Shown: positions 43,895-52,591, numbered from the stretch's first letter. The stretch is DNA of 64,000 nucleotides from Modestobacter altitudinis (GCF_005930475.1 NZ_SJEW01000003.1:106172-170171); one strand, 5' to 3'. A program made the numbers and translations. The notes: a model not told the origin generated them from the sequence alone.

Positions 43895-44974
43895 TCAGCG
43901 ACCGGTCTTGGGGGCGAAGAAGCGGCTGATCAGGCGGGCGACGATGTTGAGCGCCATGACCAGGATGATGAGGACGAGTGCGGCGGTCCATGCCCGCGCG
44001 ATCGCCGGCTCCGCGGGGAAGCCCGGCTGGGTGAGCTGGTAGAAGGCGTACACCGGCAGCGTGGTCATCCGTCCGTCGAACGGGTTCATGTTGGTGCTGG
44101 TGATGAGGCCGGTGGTGACCAGCAGCGGTGCGGTCTCACCGATGACCCGGGCGATGGCGAGCGTGATGCCGGTGCCCAGCCCCGCGATCGAGGTGCGCAG
44201 CACCACCTTGACGATCGTCCGCCACTTCGAGACGCCCAGGGCGTAGCTGGCCTCGCGCAGTTCGTTGGGCACCAGCTTCAGCACCTCCTCGGCCGAGCGC
44301 ACGACCACCGGGATCATCAGCACCGACAGCGCGACGGCACCCATGACCCCCAGCCGGATGCCCGGCCCGAAGAAGATCGAGAACAGCGCGAACGCGAAGA
44401 GGCCCGCGACGATCGAGGGGATGCCGGTCATCACGTCGACGAGGAAGGTGATCGCCTTCTTCAGCCGGCCCGACCCGTACTCCACCAGGTAGATCGCGGT
44501 CATCAGGCCGATCGGCACCGAGATGACGGTCGTCAGCGCGGTGACGATCAAGGTGCCGAGGATGGCGTGGTAGGCGCCACCGCCCTCACCGACGACACCG
44601 AGCATCGACGAGTTGAAGAACTCGCTGTCGAACCGCTCGAGGCCCTTGTCCAGGACGGTGTAGACCAGCGACACCAGCGGGACCAGCGCGATGACGAAGG
44701 CCGTGGTGACCAGGCAGGTGACCAGCCGGTCGCTGGCCTTGCGCCGGCCCTCGACGGCCCGGGAGGTGAGCCAGACGGCCAGCGTGCCCAGCACCGCGCC
44801 GTAGACGACGGTCAGCGCGATGTTGAAGCCGCCCGTGGTGAGCGCGGCGAGCAGGGCGCCGACGACGATCCCGGCCACGTACAGGCCGGAGGGCGCGAAG
44901 CGGGGCAGCCGGCGGTGGACCTCGACGGGCCCCTGTGCGGACTCGACGGGGCGGACGGGGGTCTGGGTGCTCAT
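43895..44974 (-). CDS. pstA: Phosphate ABC transporter permease PstA
   Basis: This 359-residue permease has six core membrane segments, plus two extra ones in a 110-residue N-terminal extension that some actinobacterial PstA proteins carry. The ABC-permease loop reads ELREASYALGVSKWRTIVKVVLRTSIAGLGTGITLAIAR, and the downstream GETAPLLVTTG is typical of PstA. It pairs with PstC in the membrane. Its ATG shares one base with the pstC stop, so translation is coupled. Confidence 0.95.
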   Translation of the reverse strand: MSTQTPVRPVESAQGPVEVHRRLPRFAPSGLYVAGIVVGALLAALTTGGFNIALTVVYGAVLGTLAVWLTSRAVEGRRKASDRLVTCLVTTAFVIALVPLVSLVYTVLDKGLERFDSEFFNSSMLGVVGEGGGAYHAILGTLIVTALTTVISVPIGLMTAIYLVEYGSGRLKKAITFLVDVMTGIPSIVAGLFAFALFSIFFGPGIRLGVMGAVALSVLMIPVVVRSAEEVLKLVPNELREASYALGVSKWRTIVKVVLRTSIAGLGTGITLAIARVIGETAPLLVTTGLITSTNMNPFDGRMTTLPVYAFYQLTQPGFPAEPAIARAWTAALVLIILVMALNIVARLISRFFAPKTGR

Positions 44975-45945
44975 CAGTTCGCTCCGGAGAAGTCGGCGCG
45001 CCGGTTGACGACCCAGCGGGCCAGCATGTTGACCGCGAGGGTGATCACGAACAGCGCCAGGCCGCTGGCGATCAGGACGTTCACGTTGAGGCCGGAGGAC
45101 TCCGGGAACTGCAGGGCGATGTTCGCCGCGATGGTCGAGGGGTTGGTGCTGCTGATCAGGTCGAAGGTGACCACGCCGGACGCGGACAGCACGATCGCCA
45201 CGGCGAGCGTCTCGCCCAGCGCGCGGCCCAGGCCGAGCATCGCCCCGCCGATGACACCGGACTTGCCGTAGGGCAGCACCGACATCCTGATCATCTCCCA
45301 GCGGGTGGCGCCCAGGGCGAGGGCCGCCTCGCGGTGCAGCGCCGGGGCCTGGCTGAAGACCTCACGGGAGATCGCCGAGATGATCGGCAGGATCATCACC
45401 GCGAGCACGAGGCCGACGGTGAGCATCGTCCGGCCGGTCACCGACGCCGGCCCGGAGAACAGCGGGATGAACCCGAGGTTCCGCTCCAGCCAGCCGTAGA
45501 AGGGGACCAGCGCCGGGGCCAGCGTGGCGATCCCCCAGAAGCCGTAGACGACGCTGGGGATCGCGGCGAGCAGGTCCATGACGTAGCCCATCAGGGCGGC
45601 GAGCCGGCGGGGCGCGTAGTGGGTGATGTACAGCGCGATCCCCACCGCCAGCGGCGTGGCGACGACCAGCGCGATGACCGCTGCCAGCAGCGTGCCGAAG
45701 ATCAGCGGGCCGATGTAGGCGCCGAGCCCCTCCTCGTTGGGGAGGTCCGCCGTGTCCGCGGTCAGGGCCGGGATCGACCTGCTGATCAGGAAGACCGCGA
45801 CGCCGGCGAGGACCAGCAGGATCAGGATGCCGGAGCCGGTGGACGCGCCGGCGAAGAGGCGGTCACCGAAGCGGCCCTTGCGCTTCTGCGCGGCGGGTTC
45901 CCTGCGCTGCGGGGGAGAGGAGGGGGGTGCGCTGGTGGTGGTCAC
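44974..45945 (-). CDS. pstC: Phosphate ABC transporter permease PstC
   Basis: This 323-residue permease has GTG 45945 as probable start, with GGAG upstream. It has a short basic cytoplasmic head, then six membrane segments. The conserved loop is REAALALGATRWEMIRMSVLPYGKSGVIGGAMLGLGRALGETLAV, and AAIPSVVYGFWG is the PstC hallmark. It forms the channel with PstA. An in-frame extension up to 46158 runs through an intergenic hairpin and is rejected. The gene follows pstS by about 100 bases that contain a strong hairpin, so its expression is probably lower than that of pstS. Confidence 0.95.
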   Translation of the reverse strand: MTTTSAPPSSPPQRREPAAQKRKGRFGDRLFAGASTGSGILILLVLAGVAVFLISRSIPALTADTADLPNEEGLGAYIGPLIFGTLLAAVIALVVATPLAVGIALYITHYAPRRLAALMGYVMDLLAAIPSVVYGFWGIATLAPALVPFYGWLERNLGFIPLFSGPASVTGRTMLTVGLVLAVMILPIISAISREVFSQAPALHREAALALGATRWEMIRMSVLPYGKSGVIGGAMLGLGRALGETLAVAIVLSASGVVTFDLISSTNPSTIAANIALQFPESSGLNVNVLIASGLALFVITLAVNMLARWVVNRRADFSGAN

Positions 45946-45984
45946 CGGTGGCTCCGTGGTCCGTGCTGTGGGTGGGCGGTTGAC

Positions 45985-46035
45985 GCGGGACGGCGGCCCG
46001 AGGTGTCGCGAGGACTCCCCGGGCCGCCGTCCCGC
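45985..46035 (-). terminator. Hairpin between pstS and pstC
   Basis: GCGGGACGGCGGCCCG (45985-46000) and CGGGCCGCCGTCCCGC (46020-46035) are a perfect 16-bp stem with a 19-base loop, starting 14 bases after the pstS stop. In this place it may partly terminate transcription or protect the pstS message, producing more binding protein than permease. Confidence 0.75.
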
Positions 46036-46048
46036 AGCGGACCGTGGG

Positions 46049-47173
46049 TCAGCCGCGGACCGTGATGGCGTCCACGACGGTCTGGGCCGCCGTGCGCGCC
46101 TCGTCGGTGATGGGGGAGCTGCCCGCGGCGTCGGCCGCGGCCTGCTGCCCGTCCTCACTGATGACGTACTGCTCGAAGGCCTTGACCGCGTCGGCCTTGG
46201 CCTGGTCCTCGTACTGGACGCAGCCGATGTGGTAGCTGACCAGCACGATCGGGTACTCGTCGGCCGACGTCGTCGCGCGGTTCACCTCGACGGCGAGGTC
46301 GTACTCGCCCCGGCCCGGGACCGTCTCGGAGTTGGCGACGACCGCCGCGGCGGCCTCCGGCGACGGGGCGACGAACTCCGAGCCGACACCGATGGCGGCG
46401 ATGCCCAGGTCGCCGGCCTGGCTCTCGTCGGCGTAGCCGATGGTGCCGGCGCCGTTGGTCACCGCGTCGATGACACCCGAGGTGCCGTTGGCGGCCTCAC
46501 CGCTCTGCAGCGGCCACTCGCCGTCGGGCTCGTAGGTCCACACGTCACCGGCGGCCTTGGAGAGGTAGTCGGTGAAGTTGGTGGTGGTGCCCGAGTCGTC
46601 GCCGCGGTGCACCGGGGAGATCGCGGTGCTGGGCAGCGTGGCGTCCGGGTTGTCCGCGGCGATCGCCGGGTCGTTCCAGGTGGTGATCGACCCGTTGAAG
46701 ATGCCGGCCACGGTCGCGGGCGCCAGGTTCAGGTCGTCGACGCCGTCGAGGTTGTAGACCACGGCGATCGCGGAGATGTAGTTCGGCAGCTCGAAGACGC
46801 CGGCGTCGCCGCAGACCTCGGTGGCCCCGGCGAGCTCCTCGTCGTCCAGCGCGGCGTCGGAGCCGGCGAAGTCGACACCGCCCGCGATGAACTGGTCTCG
46901 ACCGGCGCCCGAGCCGGCCGGGTCGTAGCTGAAGGTGACGCCGGGCTGCGCGGTGTTGAAGCCGGCCTGCCAGGCGGTCATGGCCGCCTGCTGCGCGCTG
47001 GAGCCCGCGCCGACCAGGTCGCCGCTGAGCTCGGCGGCGGAGCTGCCGCCGCCGGCGCTGCCGGAGTCGCTGCTGCCGGTGTCCTCGTTGGAGGCGCCGC
47101 ACGCGGCGGTGGCGAGGACGGCAGCGAACGACGCGGACACTGCCGCGGCGCGCGTCGTGGTGCTGAGCTTCAA
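46049..47173 (-). CDS. pstS: Phosphate-binding lipoprotein PstS
   Basis: This 374-residue substrate-binding protein has a lipoprotein signal with lipobox LATAAC and acylated Cys25. A Ser/Gly-rich linker follows, then LVGAGSSAQQAAMTAWQAGF, DFAGSDAALDDEEL, VHRGDDSGTTTNFTDYL and NGTSGVIDAV. These carry the Ser, Asp, Arg and Thr phosphate ligands of the family. The start appears to be TTG at 47173, with AAGG upstream, since no ATG or GTG gives a sensible signal peptide. It captures phosphate at the cell surface for PstCAB. About 100 bases upstream a PHO-box-like direct repeat suggests induction by phosphate limitation. Confidence 0.95.
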   Translation of the reverse strand: MKLSTTTRAAAVSASFAAVLATAACGASNEDTGSSDSGSAGGGSSAAELSGDLVGAGSSAQQAAMTAWQAGFNTAQPGVTFSYDPAGSGAGRDQFIAGGVDFAGSDAALDDEELAGATEVCGDAGVFELPNYISAIAVVYNLDGVDDLNLAPATVAGIFNGSITTWNDPAIAADNPDATLPSTAISPVHRGDDSGTTTNFTDYLSKAAGDVWTYEPDGEWPLQSGEAANGTSGVIDAVTNGAGTIGYADESQAGDLGIAAIGVGSEFVAPSPEAAAAVVANSETVPGRGEYDLAVEVNRATTSADEYPIVLVSYHIGCVQYEDQAKADAVKAFEQYVISEDGQQAAADAAGSSPITDEARTAAQTVVDAITVRG

Positions 47174-47273
47174 CTCAGTGCCTTTCGACTGGTGTGCCCG
47201 GACGTCGTAGCCGGGCAGAGGAATGCAACGACAGCGACGCTAGGCAGGCCAGGTGGACGGATCCATGTGGCTC

Positions 47274-47291
47274 GGTGAACGAGGGGTGAAC
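47274..47291 (-). promoter_or_regulatory. PHO-box-like direct repeat upstream of pstS
   Basis: On the minus strand GTTCACC occurs twice, eleven bases apart (47291-47285 and 47280-47274). A third copy lies at 47346-47340, 55 bases away from the nearer one. Streptomyces PhoP boxes are 11-bp direct repeats beginning GTTCACC, so this is a good candidate for PhoP or RegX3 binding. Confidence 0.75.
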
Positions 47292-47385
47292 GCAGTCGGA
47301 GCTCTCGGTCACATCCCGGCGGACGCTGTCCGTCCAACGGGTGAACCACCGCGCGCCGTGAGGGCACAGCGGTGCGTCCGGTGGC

Positions 47386-48219
47386 TCAGCGAGCGGGTGT
47401 GCGCCGCCAGGAGACGTCGATCGTGTACCGGGTGAATCCGCTGCGCTCGTACAGCGAGACGGCGGCGGTGTTGTCCTCCTCGACGTAGAGGAGGACGTGC
47501 GACAGCCCGCGCGCCCGCAGGTGCGCCAGGCCCAGGTCGGTCAGGGCGCGACCCAGCTTCATGCCCTGGGCGTCGGGGTCGATGCCGAGGACGTAGACCT
47601 CGCCGATCGGCTGGTCGCCGGCCTCGCCGGCCGGATGCACCTTGGTCCAGTGCGAGCCCAACAGCCGCCTCTCGCGCCAGGCGAGGAAGAACCCGCCCGG
47701 GTCGAACCACGGCTCGGCCTCGCGCAGCTCCAGGTCCGCGCGGGTCCAGCGGCCCTGCTCGGGGTGGTGGGCGAAGGCGCGGGCGTTGACCTGCAGCCAG
47801 GCGTCCTCGTCGGTGCCCGGCCGGAAGGTCGCCACGGTGACCCCGGCCGGCAGCACCGGGTGCGGGTCGGGGTCCACGCCGTCGAGCGGGCGGCGCATCT
47901 GCAGCAGCACCCGGGCGCGGGTGTAGCCCCGGCCGGTGGCGAGCTCGGTGGAGCCGGGCAGCTGGCCGTGTGCCCAGGTGGCCAGCGGCCGGGTGCCGGC
48001 GAGCTCCTCGACCCGGGCGAGCACTGCCGTCCCGACACCCCGGCGACGGGCGGCGGGGGCGACGACCAGCTCCGCCTCGGCCTCCGGCTCACCGGCCGGC
48101 AGCTCCAGCCGGGCGTACCCCAGCAGGGTGCCGTCGGCGCTCCGGGCGGTGACGTCGGAGCCGCCGGGCGGGCCGCCGTGCTGCAGGCGCAGCTCGGACT
48201 CCTCCGAGACCGGCCGCAC
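47386..48219 (-). CDS. mshD: Mycothiol synthase (tandem GNAT acetyltransferase)
   Basis: This protein has two GNAT domains. The N-terminal one contains AELVVAPAARRRGVGTAVLARVEELAG. The C-terminal one contains GEVYVLGIDPDAQGMKLGRALTDLGLAHLRARGLSHVLLYVEEDNTAAVSLYERSGF. MshD acetylates desacetyl-mycothiol, the last step of mycothiol synthesis. The GTG at 48219 gives 277 residues, short of the usual 300 or so. The open frame continues upstream (SVEVTDRLPAAAVAEVRDLLAAAL) to a CTG at 48327 that would give 313 residues and restore the first domain edge. That start may be the real one. It follows glnR on the same strand, a common actinobacterial arrangement. Confidence 0.9.
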   Translation of the reverse strand: MRPVSEESELRLQHGGPPGGSDVTARSADGTLLGYARLELPAGEPEAEAELVVAPAARRRGVGTAVLARVEELAGTRPLATWAHGQLPGSTELATGRGYTRARVLLQMRRPLDGVDPDPHPVLPAGVTVATFRPGTDEDAWLQVNARAFAHHPEQGRWTRADLELREAEPWFDPGGFFLAWRERRLLGSHWTKVHPAGEAGDQPIGEVYVLGIDPDAQGMKLGRALTDLGLAHLRARGLSHVLLYVEEDNTAAVSLYERSGFTRYTIDVSWRRTPAR

Positions 48220-48337
48220 GCCGTCGGCGGCCAGCGCCGCGGCCAGCAGGTCGCGGACCTCGGCGACGGCGGCCGCGGGCAGCCGGTCGGTGACCTCGAC
48301 GGAGACCGGGTCGGTGGGGGCGCTCAGCGGACCGGTC

Positions 48338-49066
48338 TCAGGACAGGCTGTCGCCGGCGGGAACGCTCGCGGCGGCCGTGGCGTCGGCGACCTGCTGGTC
48401 CAGCTTGTAGCCGACGTTGCGGACGGTGCCGATCAGCGCCTCGTGCTCGGTGCCGAGCTTGGCGCGCAGCCGGCGGACGTGGACGTCGACGGTGCGGGTG
48501 CCGCCGAAGTAGTCGTAGCCCCAGATCTCCTGCAGCAGCTGGGCGCGGGAGAAGACCCGGCCGGGGTGCTGGGCGAGGTACTTGAGGAGCTCGAACTCCT
48601 TGTAGGTGAGGTCCAGCGGCCGGCCGCGGAGCTTCGCGGAGTAGCTGTGCTCGTCGATGACCAGCTCGCCGGCCTTGGTCACGCCGCCGTCGCCGCCGTC
48701 GGCCGGGGTGGCCGCGGCCAGCCGGCGTGCGGCGGCCCACTTCAGCCGGGCGTCGACCTCGGCGGGGCCGGCGGTGTCGAGCACGACGTCGTCCACGCCC
48801 CAGTCGGCCGACAGCGCGACGAGGCCGCCCTCGGCGAGGACGGCGACCAGAGAGGCGGCGACCCCGGTGGAGGCGAGCAGCGAGCAGAGCGTGCGGGCCG
48901 ACACGAGGTCGTGCCGGGCGTCGACGAGGACGACGTCACCGGCGTCACCGTCGAGCAGGCTGGACAGCTCGGGTGCCACGACGCGCACCTGGTGGGCCAG
49001 CAACCCCAGGGCGGGGAGGACCTCCGTGGTCGCCTGACGCGCCGAGGTCATGAGCACGAGCCGCAT
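48338..49066 (-). CDS. glnR: GlnR-type orphan response regulator
   Basis: This 242-residue protein is an OmpR-like orphan regulator. The atypical receiver domain carries VVLVDAR (Asp49) and [24 protein letters not shown], hallmarks of actinobacterial GlnR. The winged-helix domain has [29 protein letters not shown] and [15 protein letters not shown]. GlnR controls nitrogen assimilation genes and in some species responds without phosphorylation. The ATG at 49066 is preceded by TGAGGAGAC. The mshD gene follows on the same strand after the stop. Confidence 0.88.
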   Translation of the reverse strand: MRLVLMTSARQATTEVLPALGLLAHQVRVVAPELSSLLDGDAGDVVLVDARHDLVSARTLCSLLASTGVAASLVAVLAEGGLVALSADWGVDDVVLDTAGPAEVDARLKWAAARRLAAATPADGGDGGVTKAGELVIDEHSYSAKLRGRPLDLTYKEFELLKYLAQHPGRVFSRAQLLQEIWGYDYFGGTRTVDVHVRRLRAKLGTEHEALIGTVRNVGYKLDQQVADATAAASVPAGDSLS

Positions 49067-49286
49067 GTCGTCTCCTCACCGGGTGGGGACCCAGGCCGTC
49101 GACGGCGCTGTCGGGGTGAGAGTGCAGGATAGCGGACGTGTGCCCACCTCCGACCCACGTGGTGACGCAGCGCACGTCCGGGGTCCTCGCCGGTCACGGC
49201 GTGCGGCCGGTCGCCCTGGCGCCCACCCGGCGACACGTCGGAGCCGCCAGCGCCGCCGTGCCGGTGACCTCTGGGACGATCGAGGG

Positions 49287-50108
49287 GTGACCCCCGCCGC
49301 GCTGGAGCACGAGCTGTCCTCGCGGACCCACCACCTGCCGGCGGCCGGTCTGGTGGTGCTGACCGCCGGGGGCGCCGCCGCGCTGTCGGTCGCCCTGGGC
49401 GAGCCGGGCCGGCTGGTGGCCGTCGTGCTCCTGCAGCTGGCGCTCGTCGCGGCGTGGGTGGTGGCGGTCGGGATCCGCGGCCTCCTCGGCTCGATCGGCC
49501 TCGGCGTGGCGGTCGCCGCCGGTGCCGACGCCGCCCTGCTGCTGCCGGACCGCCCGCAGCTGGACGGGCTGCTGGCGGTGCTGGGGCTCGGGTTCCTCGC
49601 CGCCGTCGTCCACCAGATGCTCCGGCCGGCCCCTCGGCTGTACCTGGTCGCGTCGCTGGCCGGCGTCGTCCTGCTGCTCAGCTCGGTGTGCGCGCTGGCG
49701 GTGCTGCTGGGCCTCGGCCGGCTCGACGACGGTGAGCAGGCCCTGGTCACCGTGCTGCTCGCGGTCGGCGCCGCCCTCCTGGTCGGGCACCTCGTCGACC
49801 TGGTCCTGCCCCGGCCGCAGATCACCCCCGAGGTGCCGCGCGGGTTGCTCGGCCTGCTGCTCGCCGTGGTCGCGGCGGTGGCGGTGGCCTGGTTGCGCCG
49901 GGACGGCGACACGCTGACCGACGGGATCTCGGCGGCCGTCCGGGGCGCCGCGCTCGGCGGCGTCGCCGCGCTGACGGGGCTGGGCGCCTCCTACGTCGTG
50001 GCCGAGCGGGCGCGCGGGGGCTGGGCCCTGCCCGTCGTGCAGGCGGTGCTGCCGCTCGCCGCGGCAGCACCCCTCGCCTACGCGCTGACCCTGTACGGCA
50101 CCCGATGA
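49287..50108 (+). CDS. Multi-pass membrane protein of unknown function
   Basis: This 273-residue protein starts at GTG 49287. It has about eight hydrophobic segments with very high Ala/Leu/Val content, for example LVVLTAGGAAALSVALG, VVLLQLALVAAWVVAVG and LLGLLLAVVAAVAVAWL. Short polar loops occur at QITPEVPRG and WLRRDGDTLTDG. The family is found in actinobacteria next to glnR and LmeA-type genes. No transport or enzyme motif is present. It is divergent from glnR and overlaps the next gene by four bases (ATGA), suggesting a joint envelope role. Confidence 0.65.
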   Translation: MTPAALEHELSSRTHHLPAAGLVVLTAGGAAALSVALGEPGRLVAVVLLQLALVAAWVVAVGIRGLLGSIGLGVAVAAGADAALLLPDRPQLDGLLAVLGLGFLAAVVHQMLRPAPRLYLVASLAGVVLLLSSVCALAVLLGLGRLDDGEQALVTVLLAVGAALLVGHLVDLVLPRPQITPEVPRGLLGLLLAVVAAVAVAWLRRDGDTLTDGISAAVRGAALGGVAALTGLGASYVVAERARGGWALPVVQAVLPLAAAAPLAYALTLYGTR

Positions 50109-50815
50109 GCCGCCGGATCGGGTGCCTGGCCGCGGTGCTGGTGCTCCTCGGGGTGGTGCTCGGGGTCCTGGTCGTCGTCGACCGGGTCGGGGTGGGCATC
50201 GCCGAGGACCGGGTCGCCGAGCAGCTGGCCGACCGCGGGCAGCTGGCCGGCACGCCCGAGGTCGACATCGCCGGGTTCCCCTTCCTCACCCAGGCGGTCT
50301 CCGGTCGGTACTCCGACGTCCGGATCCACCTCACCGCCGAGGAGCTCGGCCAGCCGGCGGGCACCCGCGCCGACGTCTCGCTGCAGGGCGTGCACGTGCC
50401 GCTGTCCGACGCGCTGTCCGGCTCGGTGCAGCAGATCCCGGTGGACCGGGTCGACGGGACGGCGACGCTGTCCTACGCGCTGCTGGCCGAGCAGCTCGGC
50501 GGCGACACGACGCTCACCCAGGACGGGGACGGCCTCCAGTTGACCAAGAGCGTGAAGGTGCTCGGCATCGGGTTCACCGTGACGGCGGCGGGCACGGTCA
50601 CCCTGGACGGGCAGGACGTGGTCATCGACGTGCACGACGCGTCGGCCGGTGCGGTCGACGTGCCGGACTCCGTGCTCGAGGCCGCCGACGACCTGCTCGA
50701 CTTCCGGTACCGGGTGCCCGCGCTGCCCTTCGGTCTGCAGCTGACCAGCGTGCAGCCCGCCGCCGGTGGCGTCGACGTCCGGGTGCAGGCCCGGGACGCC
50801 GTGCTGTCCGGCTGA
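50105..50815 (+). CDS. DUF2993 / LmeA-like phospholipid-binding protein
   Basis: This 236-residue protein has an N-terminal membrane anchor or signal (residues 5-27) and then a beta-rich domain matching DUF2993: VDIAGFPFLTQAVSGRYSDVRIHLTAEEL, and LPFGLQLTSVQPAAGGVDVRVQARDAVL at the end. The family includes mycobacterial LmeA, which binds phosphoinositides and supports lipomannan elongation at the outer face of the membrane. Whether this organism makes lipomannan is not shown here. It is translationally coupled to the upstream membrane protein. Confidence 0.85.
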   Translation: MSRRIGCLAAVLVLLGVVLGVLVVVDRVGVGIAEDRVAEQLADRGQLAGTPEVDIAGFPFLTQAVSGRYSDVRIHLTAEELGQPAGTRADVSLQGVHVPLSDALSGSVQQIPVDRVDGTATLSYALLAEQLGGDTTLTQDGDGLQLTKSVKVLGIGFTVTAAGTVTLDGQDVVIDVHDASAGAVDVPDSVLEAADDLLDFRYRVPALPFGLQLTSVQPAAGGVDVRVQARDAVLSG

Positions 50816-50850
50816 GGAACAACCGCCGCCGCGACGCGGTTGCCGCAGGC

Positions 50851-51198
50851 GTGGACACGACCGGAGCTCTCGTCGGCGAGGTCGCGGTGCTGCAGGCGCT
50901 CGGTGCGCGGCCCGAGGACGCCGACCTCACCGTCGTGCAGTTCTCCACCGCCTTCTGCGGGCCGTGCCGCGCGACCCGGGCCCGCCTGCAGCAGCTGCAG
51001 ACCACCCGGCCCGGCCTGGCCCACCTGCACGTGGACGCCGAGAGCCACCTCGAGGCGGTGCGGGCGCTGGACGTCCGGAGCACCCCGACGCTGTTCTACC
51101 TCGACCGCAGCGGCACCGTGATCGGGCGCAGCAGCGGGGCCCCGCGACCGGACGAGCTGGCCGCCCTGGTGGACGCCCACACGGGGGTGTCGTCGTGA
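50851..51198 (+). CDS. Thioredoxin-fold protein
   Basis: This protein of about 115 residues (GTG 50851) has a thioredoxin fold with active site FCGPCRA in TVVQFSTAFCGPCRATRARL, the conserved RSTPTLFYL cis-proline segment, and a C-terminal helix. The redox pair CxxC is intact, with Phe in place of the usual first Trp. It has no signal peptide, so it acts in the cytoplasm as a small disulfide reductase. The start is uncertain because the frame stays open upstream. It lies just before the Cys-rich leader and sulfurtransferase genes, a sulfur-related setting. Confidence 0.8.
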   Translation: MDTTGALVGEVAVLQALGARPEDADLTVVQFSTAFCGPCRATRARLQQLQTTRPGLAHLHVDAESHLEAVRALDVRSTPTLFYLDRSGTVIGRSSGAPRPDELAALVDAHTGVSS

Positions 51199-51215
51199 TC
51201 AGCTACCCTCGCGCC

Positions 51216-51290
51216 GTGGGCATCCTGCTGACCTCGCGCCGCACAGTCGACCTGTGCCGCGTCGGCAGCTGCCTGTGTCCCGCCTCCTGA
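51216..51290 (+). CDS. Cys-rich leader peptide upstream of sulfurtransferase
   Basis: This 24-residue peptide starts at GTG 51216, six bases after TACCCT (51204-51209), so it is probably leaderless. The motif TVDLCRVGSCLCPAS contains three Cys in seven residues (CRVGSCLC) close to the stop codon. It resembles the Ms5788A-type Cys-rich leader peptides found before sulfurtransferase genes in actinobacteria. Such peptides are thought to sense cysteine supply, with ribosomes stalling on Cys codons when charged tRNA-Cys is low and thereby changing downstream expression. The 168 bases to the sulfurtransferase ATG would hold the control structure. The role here is inferred. Confidence 0.8.
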   Translation: MGILLTSRRTVDLCRVGSCLCPAS

Positions 51291-51458
51291 GGACGAGCCC
51301 CGCTCGTCCAGACGCGCCCTGACCGCCGTCCGGAGGCCCCTCGCCTGATGGCCTGCCGCAGCCGGCGCTGCCGCCCCGGCGCTAACCGCGCCTGATCGTT
51401 CAGCGGGCGAGGACCGCCCGCACCGTGCGACCCCATCCCCCACAAGGAGAGCCACCCC

Positions 51459-52292
51459 ATGAGCCGCAACGACGTGCTCGTCACCGCCGACTGGGCCACC
51501 GAGCACCTCGGCCAACCCGGCATCGTCCTCGTCGAGGTCGACGAGGACACCAGCGCCTACGACAAGGGCCACATCGAGGGCGCGGTCAAGCTGGACTGGA
51601 AGACCGACCTGCAGGACCCCGAGGCGCGTGACTTCGTCGACCGCGAGGGCTTCAGCGCGCTGCTGTCGGCCAAGGGCATCAGCAACGACGACACCGTCGT
51701 GCTCTACGGCGGCAACAACAACTGGTTCGCCGCCTACGCGTACTGGTACTTCAAGGTCTACGGCCACCGCGACGTCAAGCTGATCGACGGCGGCCGCAAG
51801 AAGTGGGAGCTGGACAGCCGACCGCTGTCCTCCGACGTCGTCGAGCGCCCGACCACCCAGTACTCCGCCGCCGAGCCCGACGTCTCGATCCGTGCCTTCC
51901 GCGACGAGGTCGTCGCCGCGATCGGCACCACGAACCTGGTCGACGTGCGCAGCCCCGACGAGTTCGCCGGCAAGCTCACCGCCCCGGCGCACCTGCCGCA
52001 GGAGGGCGCCCAGCGCGCCGGCCACATCCCCTCGGCGGTCAACGTGCCGTGGAGCAAGGCGGCCAACGAGGACGGCACCTTCAAGAGCGACGAGGAGCTC
52101 GCGAAGCTGTACGCCGAGGCCGGCCTGGACGAGGGCAAGGACACCATCGCCTACTGCCGCATCGGGGAGCGCTCGAGCCACACCTGGTTCGTGCTCCGCG
52201 AGCTGCTCGGGCACGAGAACGTGAAGAACTACGACGGCTCGTGGACCGAGTACGGCTCCCTGGTCGGCGTCCCGATCGCGAAGGGCGCCTGA
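51459..52292 (+). CDS. Thiosulfate sulfurtransferase (rhodanese)
   Basis: This 277-residue protein has two rhodanese domains. The first (1-125) lacks the catalytic Cys. The second carries the active-site loop CRIGERSSHTWF, whose Cys accepts sulfur from thiosulfate or 3-mercaptopyruvate. Conserved GHIEGAVKLDWKTDL and AGHIPSAVNVPW segments mark the two halves. This is the actinobacterial CysA/SseA type. ATG 51459 follows AAGGAG. It sits between a Cys-rich leader peptide and DUF1416, so it likely serves cysteine or persulfide metabolism under control of that leader. Confidence 0.93.
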   Translation: MSRNDVLVTADWATEHLGQPGIVLVEVDEDTSAYDKGHIEGAVKLDWKTDLQDPEARDFVDREGFSALLSAKGISNDDTVVLYGGNNNWFAAYAYWYFKVYGHRDVKLIDGGRKKWELDSRPLSSDVVERPTTQYSAAEPDVSIRAFRDEVVAAIGTTNLVDVRSPDEFAGKLTAPAHLPQEGAQRAGHIPSAVNVPWSKAANEDGTFKSDEELAKLYAEAGLDEGKDTIAYCRIGERSSHTWFVLRELLGHENVKNYDGSWTEYGSLVGVPIAKGA

Positions 52293-52293
52293 C

Positions 52294-52587
52294 GTGTGCG
52301 GCGCCCCCGCCCAGGGCGGCACGCTGGCCGGGATCGACCTGACCACCCAGACGGTGATCCAGGGCTCGGTCTGGCACGACGGGACGCCGGTGGCCGGTGC
52401 CTACGTGCGGCTGCTGGACGCCACCGACGAGTTCACCGCCGAGGTGGTCACCAGCCCGGAGGGCGAGTTCCGCTTCTTCGCCGCGCCGGGGACCTGGACG
52501 CTGCGGTCGCTCTCGCCGATCGGCCGCGCCGAGCGCAGCGTGGCCGCGGACGTCGGCCTCAACGAGACGACGCTCGCGATCGCATGA
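52294..52587 (+). CDS. DUF1416 protein
   Basis: This 97-residue protein starts at GTG 52294, one base after the sulfurtransferase stop. Its core, VIQGSVWHDGTPVAGAYVRLLDATDEFTAEVVTSPEGEFRFFAAPGTWTLR, is a carboxypeptidase-regulatory-like or transthyretin-like beta sandwich. N-terminal MCGAPAQGGT contains the family's conserved Cys. DUF1416 genes routinely follow sulfurtransferases in actinobacteria, which suggests a role in sulfur handling, for example as an acceptor. No enzymatic function is known. A strong terminator comes next. Confidence 0.9.
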   Translation: MCGAPAQGGTLAGIDLTTQTVIQGSVWHDGTPVAGAYVRLLDATDEFTAEVVTSPEGEFRFFAAPGTWTLRSLSPIGRAERSVAADVGLNETTLAIA

Positions 52588-52591
52588 CGTG

